Positions 59,925-64,000 of a DNA stretch of 64,000 nucleotides are shown one piece after another. The stretch comes from Trichormus sp. M33_DOE_039 (lineage in GTDB: Bacteria; Cyanobacteriota; Cyanobacteriia; Cyanobacteriales; Nostocaceae). The DNA lies in assembly GCA_015296085.1 (NCBI GenBank), contig DVDT01000086.1, positions 62,001-126,000 on the forward strand, in the 5' to 3' direction. Below the pieces are notes generated by a model. That model was not told where the DNA came from, searched no databases, and worked only from the letters and a program-made list of their open reading frames with translations. How positions within the stretch are numbered: position 1 is the first letter of the stretch; every line of letters starts with the position of its first letter. Made by a program: the position numbers and the translations under genes.

Positions 59925-61250
59925 ATGGGTGAAAAGCCAACAATAGCAATCTCTCACTTGGGCTGTGAGAAAAATCGAATTGATACAGAACATATGTTAG
60001 GGCTGCTGGTAGAAGCAGGATATGGTGTAGATGCCAATGAAGAGTTAGCAGATTACGTTATAGTCAATACTTGTAGTTTTATTGAAGCAGCTAGGGAAGA
60101 ATCTGTTAAAACATTAGTAGAACTCGCAGAAGCTAACAAAAAAATAGTGATTACAGGCTGCATGGCGCAGCACTTCCAAGGACAATTGTTGGAGGAATTG
60201 CCGGAAGCCGTTGCTGTAGTCGGCACTGGAGATTATCATCAAATCGTCAATGTCATTGAAAGAGTAGAGCAAGGGGAGCGGGTTAAACAGGTTAGTGCTG
60301 AACCAACTTACATTGCTGATGAAACAACACCCCGCTATCGCACTACTACCGAAGGTGTTGCTTATTTGCGAGTAGCGGAAGGGTGTGATTACCGTTGTGC
60401 ATTTTGTATTATTCCCCATCTGCGAGGCAACCAACGATCGCGTACAATAGAATCGATAGTTGCTGAAGCAGAGCAACTAGCCAATCAAGGGGTGCAAGAG
60501 ATAATTCTCATTTCCCAAATCACCACCAATTACGGGTTAGATATTTACGGTAAGCCCAAACTAGCCGAATTGCTCCGGGCGTTGGGGAAAGTGGATGTAC
60601 CGTGGATTAGGATACACTATGCCTATCCCACTGGGCTAACCCCAGACGTGATCGCAGCAATTCAAGAGACACCTAACGTCTTACCTTACTTGGATTTACC
60701 ACTGCAACATTCTCATCCAGAGGTGTTGCGGGCAATGAATCGCCCCTGGCAAGGGCGCGTCAATGATGAGATTATCGATCGCCTAAAAACCGCAATACCA
60801 GGTGCGGTTTTGCGGACAACATTAATAGTAGGCTTCCCTGGAGAGACAGAAGCACATTTTGAGCATTTACTAGAGTTTGTCCAACGGCATAAATTTGACC
60901 ATGTGGGGGTTTTCACCTTTTCAAAAGAAGAAGGAACACCTGCATATACACTACCCAATCAATTGCCACAAGCTGTCATGGATGAACGCCGCGATCGCCT
61001 GATGGCACTCCAACAGCCCATCTCTTGGCAGAAAAATCAACAGGAAGTCGGCAAAATCGTTGAAGTCCTGATTGAGCAGGAAAATCCTGAAAGTGGAAAA
61101 CTAATCGGTCGTTCTGGCAGATTTTCCCCTGAAGTTGATGGTCAGGTCTACGTTGGTGGCAAGGCCAAGTTAGGAACTATCGTACCCGTAAAAATCCACG
61201 GTGCGGATGAGTACGATCTGTTTGGCGAAGTCGTCCAATCAGGCAGGTGA
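59925..61250 (+). CDS. rimO: Ribosomal protein S12 methylthiotransferase RimO
   Basis: 441 residues from the ATG at 59925 ([20 protein letters not shown]). The N-terminal domain has cysteines for the auxiliary cluster (HLGCEKN, VNTCSFI, ITGCMAQ). The radical SAM core has [20 protein letters not shown] with C-x3-C-x2-C, then [36 protein letters not shown] and [12 protein letters not shown]. The C-terminal TRAM domain ([11 protein letters not shown] ... [20 protein letters not shown]) binds the substrate. It adds a methylthio group to an aspartate of ribosomal protein S12. It is followed by the helicase gene, the same rimO-crhR order as in Synechocystis. Confidence 0.95.
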   Translation: MGEKPTIAISHLGCEKNRIDTEHMLGLLVEAGYGVDANEELADYVIVNTCSFIEAAREESVKTLVELAEANKKIVITGCMAQHFQGQLLEELPEAVAVVGTGDYHQIVNVIERVEQGERVKQVSAEPTYIADETTPRYRTTTEGVAYLRVAEGCDYRCAFCIIPHLRGNQRSRTIESIVAEAEQLANQGVQEIILISQITTNYGLDIYGKPKLAELLRALGKVDVPWIRIHYAYPTGLTPDVIAAIQETPNVLPYLDLPLQHSHPEVLRAMNRPWQGRVNDEIIDRLKTAIPGAVLRTTLIVGFPGETEAHFEHLLEFVQRHKFDHVGVFTFSKEEGTPAYTLPNQLPQAVMDERRDRLMALQQPISWQKNQQEVGKIVEVLIEQENPESGKLIGRSGRFSPEVDGQVYVGGKAKLGTIVPVKIHGADEYDLFGEVVQSGR

Positions 61251-61255
61251 CAGGT

Positions 61256-61370
61256 GAGCCAGCGCGCAGAACAGGGGTTTCCCCCATGCAGCTTGCTTCC
61301 CCGGAGGGGTGCGACTGGCGTTAGCAACGCAGGAGCTTCACCCGAAGGGTAACAGGTAAGAGGAGGGAAA
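61256..61370. repeat. Dispersed repeat between rimO and crhR (family C)
   Basis: GACTGGCGTTAGCAACGCAG and GAGCTTCACCCGAAGGGTAA are the reverse complement of 5643-5692. A hairpin GGGGTTTCCCCC-like unit precedes it. It occupies about half of the 230-nt gap between the two genes of a likely operon. Confidence 0.7.
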
Positions 61371-61480
61371 AAGTTTACAGTGATGTCCTCTTTTCCCCAG
61401 TCCCCAGTACCCACCCAATTCCTCAATTAAAGTTTCAATTTACAAATCGCAAAGCAAAAAAACAAAATCTAGGAGCGTTG

Positions 61481-63013
61481 ATGAATCTTTCTTTTCAAGA
61501 ACTAGGCATTTCACAGGAACGCGTTGACCACTTAGAAAAACTTGGTTTTACCACACCTACCAACATTCAAGCCCAAGCCATTCCCCAACTGTTGTCAGGT
61601 CGAGATGTTGTAGGTCAATCTCAAACAGGTACAGGCAAAACAGCTGCTTTTTCCTTACCCATGTTAGAGCGGATCGACGTGCAGCAAAGAGCTGTGCAAG
61701 CTTTAGTTTTGACTCCCACCCGTGAGTTAGCTATTCAAGTTCATGATGCTATGAGCCAATTTGTCGGTCATAGTGGCTTGCGGGTGTCAGCAATTTATGG
61801 CGGTCAATCAATTGATCGTCAAATTCTACAACTCAAGCGTGGCGTTCATGTAGTAGTCGGTACTCCAGGTCGGGTGATTGACTTACTAGAACGGGGTAGC
61901 TTGAAACTTGATCAAGTTAGATGGTTTGTTTTAGATGAAGCCGATGAAATGTTGAGCATGGGTTTCATTGATGATGTGGAGAGAATTCTTTCTCAAGCAC
62001 CGGAAGAACGGCAAACCGCTCTGTTTTCAGCCACCATGCCCCCATCAATTCGGATGTTGGTCAACAAGTTTTTGCGTTCTCCTGTAACTGTTACAGTCGA
62101 GCAACCCAAAGCCACACCGAATAAAATCAATCAGGTAGCTTATCTCATCCCCCGCCACTGGACAAAAGCCAAAGCTTTACAGCCAATTCTGGAAATGGAA
62201 GATCCAGAAACTGCTTTAATCTTTGTCCGTACCAGACGCACCGCTGCCGAACTCACCAGTCAACTGCAAGCGGCTGGCCACAGTGTTGATGAGTATCATG
62301 GTGACTTGTCTCAGCAAGCACGGGAACGCTTATTGACCAGATTCCGCAATCGTCAAGTGCGCTGGGTAGTAGCAACTGACATCGCTGCACGGGGTTTAGA
62401 CGTTGACCAACTCTCCCATGTGATCAACTTCGACCTCCCTGATAGTGTGGAAACCTACGTTCACCGCATTGGTCGAACAGGCCGCGCCGGAAAAGAAGGT
62501 ACAGCTATCACTTTAGTACAACCCTTTGAGCGTCGCAAACAGCAAATATTTGAACGTCACGTACGTCAAAACTGGCAATTGCTGTCCATTCCTACACGGG
62601 CGCAAATCGAAGCACGCCACATCCAAAAGTTACAAGGACAAGTCAGAGAAGCTTTGGCTGGTGAGCGTTTAGCTTCATTCTTGCCCATTATCAGCGAACT
62701 AATTGAACAGTACGATGCACAGGCGATCGCAGCTGCGGCATTGCAAATCGCCTATGATCAAACTCGTCCTGCTTGGTTGAGTGCCGATATCGATATTCCC
62801 GAAGAAACCGCATCTGTTCCCAAACCCAAGCTTACCAAACGTCGCGAATTTTCTGGTGACAGAAGTCGTTCCAATTGGAACAGAGATAACAACAACGACG
62901 AGGAAAGACGCGGTACTCCCAAACCCAAACTCCGTTCAGGTCGTCGAGAACCTTCTGTTTCTTCCGCTAATCAAAAATTAGGCTCATCCGCAGCTAGGGA
63001 ATCAGCTTCTTAG
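61481..63013 (+). CDS. crhR: DEAD-box RNA helicase, CrhR/CrhB type
   Basis: 510 residues from the ATG at 61481, with AGGAG 6-10 nt upstream. It has all DEAD-box motifs in order: Q motif GFTTPTNIQAQAIP, motif I SQTGTGKT, PTRELA, GG, TPGR, DEAD (FVLDEADEML), SAT, then ALIFVRTRR, VVATDIAARGLDVD and HRIGRTGRAG. The C-terminus (about 430-510) is basic and disordered (KPKLTKRREFSGDRSRSNWN), likely an RNA-binding tail. CrhR of Synechocystis is redox- and cold-regulated and is in an operon with rimO. Anabaena calls the homologue crhB. It unwinds or anneals RNA during cold or redox stress. Confidence 0.93.
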   Translation: MNLSFQELGISQERVDHLEKLGFTTPTNIQAQAIPQLLSGRDVVGQSQTGTGKTAAFSLPMLERIDVQQRAVQALVLTPTRELAIQVHDAMSQFVGHSGLRVSAIYGGQSIDRQILQLKRGVHVVVGTPGRVIDLLERGSLKLDQVRWFVLDEADEMLSMGFIDDVERILSQAPEERQTALFSATMPPSIRMLVNKFLRSPVTVTVEQPKATPNKINQVAYLIPRHWTKAKALQPILEMEDPETALIFVRTRRTAAELTSQLQAAGHSVDEYHGDLSQQARERLLTRFRNRQVRWVVATDIAARGLDVDQLSHVINFDLPDSVETYVHRIGRTGRAGKEGTAITLVQPFERRKQQIFERHVRQNWQLLSIPTRAQIEARHIQKLQGQVREALAGERLASFLPIISELIEQYDAQAIAAAALQIAYDQTRPAWLSADIDIPEETASVPKPKLTKRREFSGDRSRSNWNRDNNNDEERRGTPKPKLRSGRREPSVSSANQKLGSSAARESAS

Positions 63014-63109
63014 TCACTATTCATTTGAATTTGTGATTGAGGCTAAGAACAACTGACTATTTTGATCAGCTTGTAGGAACATAGGAAATGATGCCCTATT
63101 TCTAGTCTT

Positions 63110-63553
63110 ATGTTCACAATCTCAGACTTAGATCAGCTACAAGCTGAACATCCAGAATGGCAGATAGAATTGGTGGATGGAAATATTCTAGTAATGAGTC
63201 CATCTGATTAGGTATCCGTAAAAATAAGTGTAGAGTTTGCGCGGCAACTTGGTAACTGGGTACGACCGCGTAAACTTGAACGGATAACTAGTTCGATTAC
63301 TAGTTTTATTCTGCCTATTTTAGAAACAGAAGTTGACACAATAACTAGAAATTGAAAAATTTATCGCCCGAATCAAGAATCAATTATTTTAAATAATAAT
63401 GACCAAACGATGCTGCCAGATTGATTAAATATTTGGGAGCTAACAATATTAAAATTGTGGTTGTCTGTATTTGCTGAAGAGGTTAGAGGCCGGAATAATC
63501 TTGAGAAAAACTTTATGTACCTCCGCGAGATTTTGCGTTTAAAAAATTACTAA
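63110..63553 (+). pseudogene. Decayed Uma2 (DUF820) family gene
   Basis: From the ATG at 63110 the frame reads MFTISDLDQLQAEHPEWQ, ELVDGNILVMSPSD and then a TAG stop, where intact family members read on with Tyr or similar. After the stop the same frame continues SVEFARQLGNWVRPRKLER, then is lost by a deletion of the middle part with the active-site residues. The C-terminal pieces KIYRPNQESIILNNND and ELTILKLWLSVFAEE appear further on in other frames. Uma2 proteins are PD-(D/E)XK nuclease-like and numerous in Nostoc. This copy cannot be functional. Confidence 0.8.
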
Positions 63554-63584
63554 CCTGCCTTCCCTTGCCTCTAGCCTCTTTCCT

Positions 63585-64000
63585 CTACTTCCAAGGACGA
63601 CTCGCTTTTTCTAATTCCTGGATTTCATCGTCACTTAATTTCCAACCTAAAGCACCAGCATTCTGTTTGACTTGTTCAGCAGTTTTCACCCCAGCGATGG
63701 GAATGACATTACCCTGAGCAATTAACCAATTTAAAGCTACTTGGGCAGGGGTGCGATCGCGCTTCTCACCTAAACTGCGTAATAAAGAAATTACTGGTGT
63801 AATTTTTTGCAATCCCTCTTGATTAAATCGGGGATCTAATTTTCTAGCACCCGTAAGTTTTTCAGAACTTTCAGGCGTATATTTTCCTGTCAGCAATCCC
63901 TGAGCTAAAGGGCTATATGCCAAAATTGTTACACCTAACTCACGAGCAGTTGCTAACGTACCATCACTTTCAATTTGGCGAGTCAGTAAAGAATAACGAA
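63585..64000 (-). CDS. Aldo/keto reductase (N-terminus beyond window edge)
   Basis: The C-terminal 138 codons of an aldo/keto reductase are visible; the gene runs off the right edge of the window. Visible parts are RYSLLTRQIESDGTLATARE, LGVTILAYSPLAQGLLTGKY, RTPAQVALNWLIAQGNVIPI AGVKTAEQVKQNAGALGWKL and DDEIQELEKAS, the conserved second half with the NADPH-binding IAGVKTAEQ loop. A protein of about 310 residues is expected. Such reductases convert aldehydes or ketones with NADPH. It converges on the Uma2 remnant. Confidence 0.92.
   Translation of the reverse strand, partial: RYSLLTRQIESDGTLATARELGVTILAYSPLAQGLLTGKYTPESSEKLTGARKLDPRFNQEGLQKITPVISLLRSLGEKRDRTPAQVALNWLIAQGNVIPIAGVKTAEQVKQNAGALGWKLSDDEIQELEKASRPWK

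Overview
The window comes from a filamentous, heterocyst-type cyanobacterium of the Nostoc/Anabaena group. Evidence: genes for cyanobacterial photosynthesis (psbU, a btpA-family gene), a CrtO-type carotene ketolase, an urtABCDE urea transporter, a rimO-crhR gene pair, very frequent HIP1 octamers (GCGATCGC), heptamer-type short tandem repeats (runs built on TAGTCAT/GACTAAT) and several families of small dispersed repeats. The species cannot be fixed from the sequence alone.

Layout. 1-6.4 kb is a cluster that looks stress-related: two tandem zinc alcohol dehydrogenases (the first cut by the window edge), a small membrane-anchored protein, an SRPBCC-type protein, a PfpI/DJ-1 protein with an added helical C-terminal half, a DUF2267 protein and, divergently, a DUF6335-like acidic protein. 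6.5-13.2 kb holds metabolism: CrtO, an LmeA/DUF2993 lipid-binding protein, a CYP110-like cytochrome P450 and a divergent phosphoketolase. 13.7-18.9 kb is the complete urea ABC transporter urtABCDE on the minus strand, with a perfect NtcA box (GTA-N8-TAC) about 220 bp upstream of urtA. 19.2-30.6 kb is a mix of acetyltransferases, a TetR regulator, a DMT exporter, a DUF1400 hydrolase, a class I amidotransferase, an AmpG-like permease, small membrane proteins, a HEAT-repeat protein and a cupin. 30.8-35.1 kb has a PQQ-type sugar dehydrogenase lipoprotein, a small secreted protein and a NACHT NTPase with an N-terminal HTH (NLR-like). 35.5-43.1 kb is a three-gene signalling operon: a soluble CBS-PAS-GAF histidine kinase of 1626 residues, a REC-EAL protein and a REC-histidine kinase. 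43.4-50.6 kb has a GHL10 glycosidase, a PDZ-radical SAM-DUF512 protein, UppP, a DUF3120 protein and a small secreted protein. 51.0-63.0 kb is the psbU, nadB, CHASE2-PAS-GGDEF, VKOR-thioredoxin, btpA, rimO, crhR block. 63.1-64 kb has a decayed Uma2 gene and a cut aldo/keto reductase.

The most unusual material is between and inside genes. A 133-bp MITE-like element at 13369-13501 has clear inverted ends and a 10-bp target duplication, and sits in a repeat whose relative without the insertion occurs at 1851-1930. A 27-nt small dispersed repeat lies in frame inside the SRPBCC gene. Several other proteins have N- or C-termini that appear to be repeat DNA read as protein. A 983-bp gap before the CHASE2 gene contains a roughly 185-nt sequence that folds on paper into a 6S RNA-like rod. 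No CRISPR array, tRNA, rRNA, complete insertion sequence or prophage was recognised.
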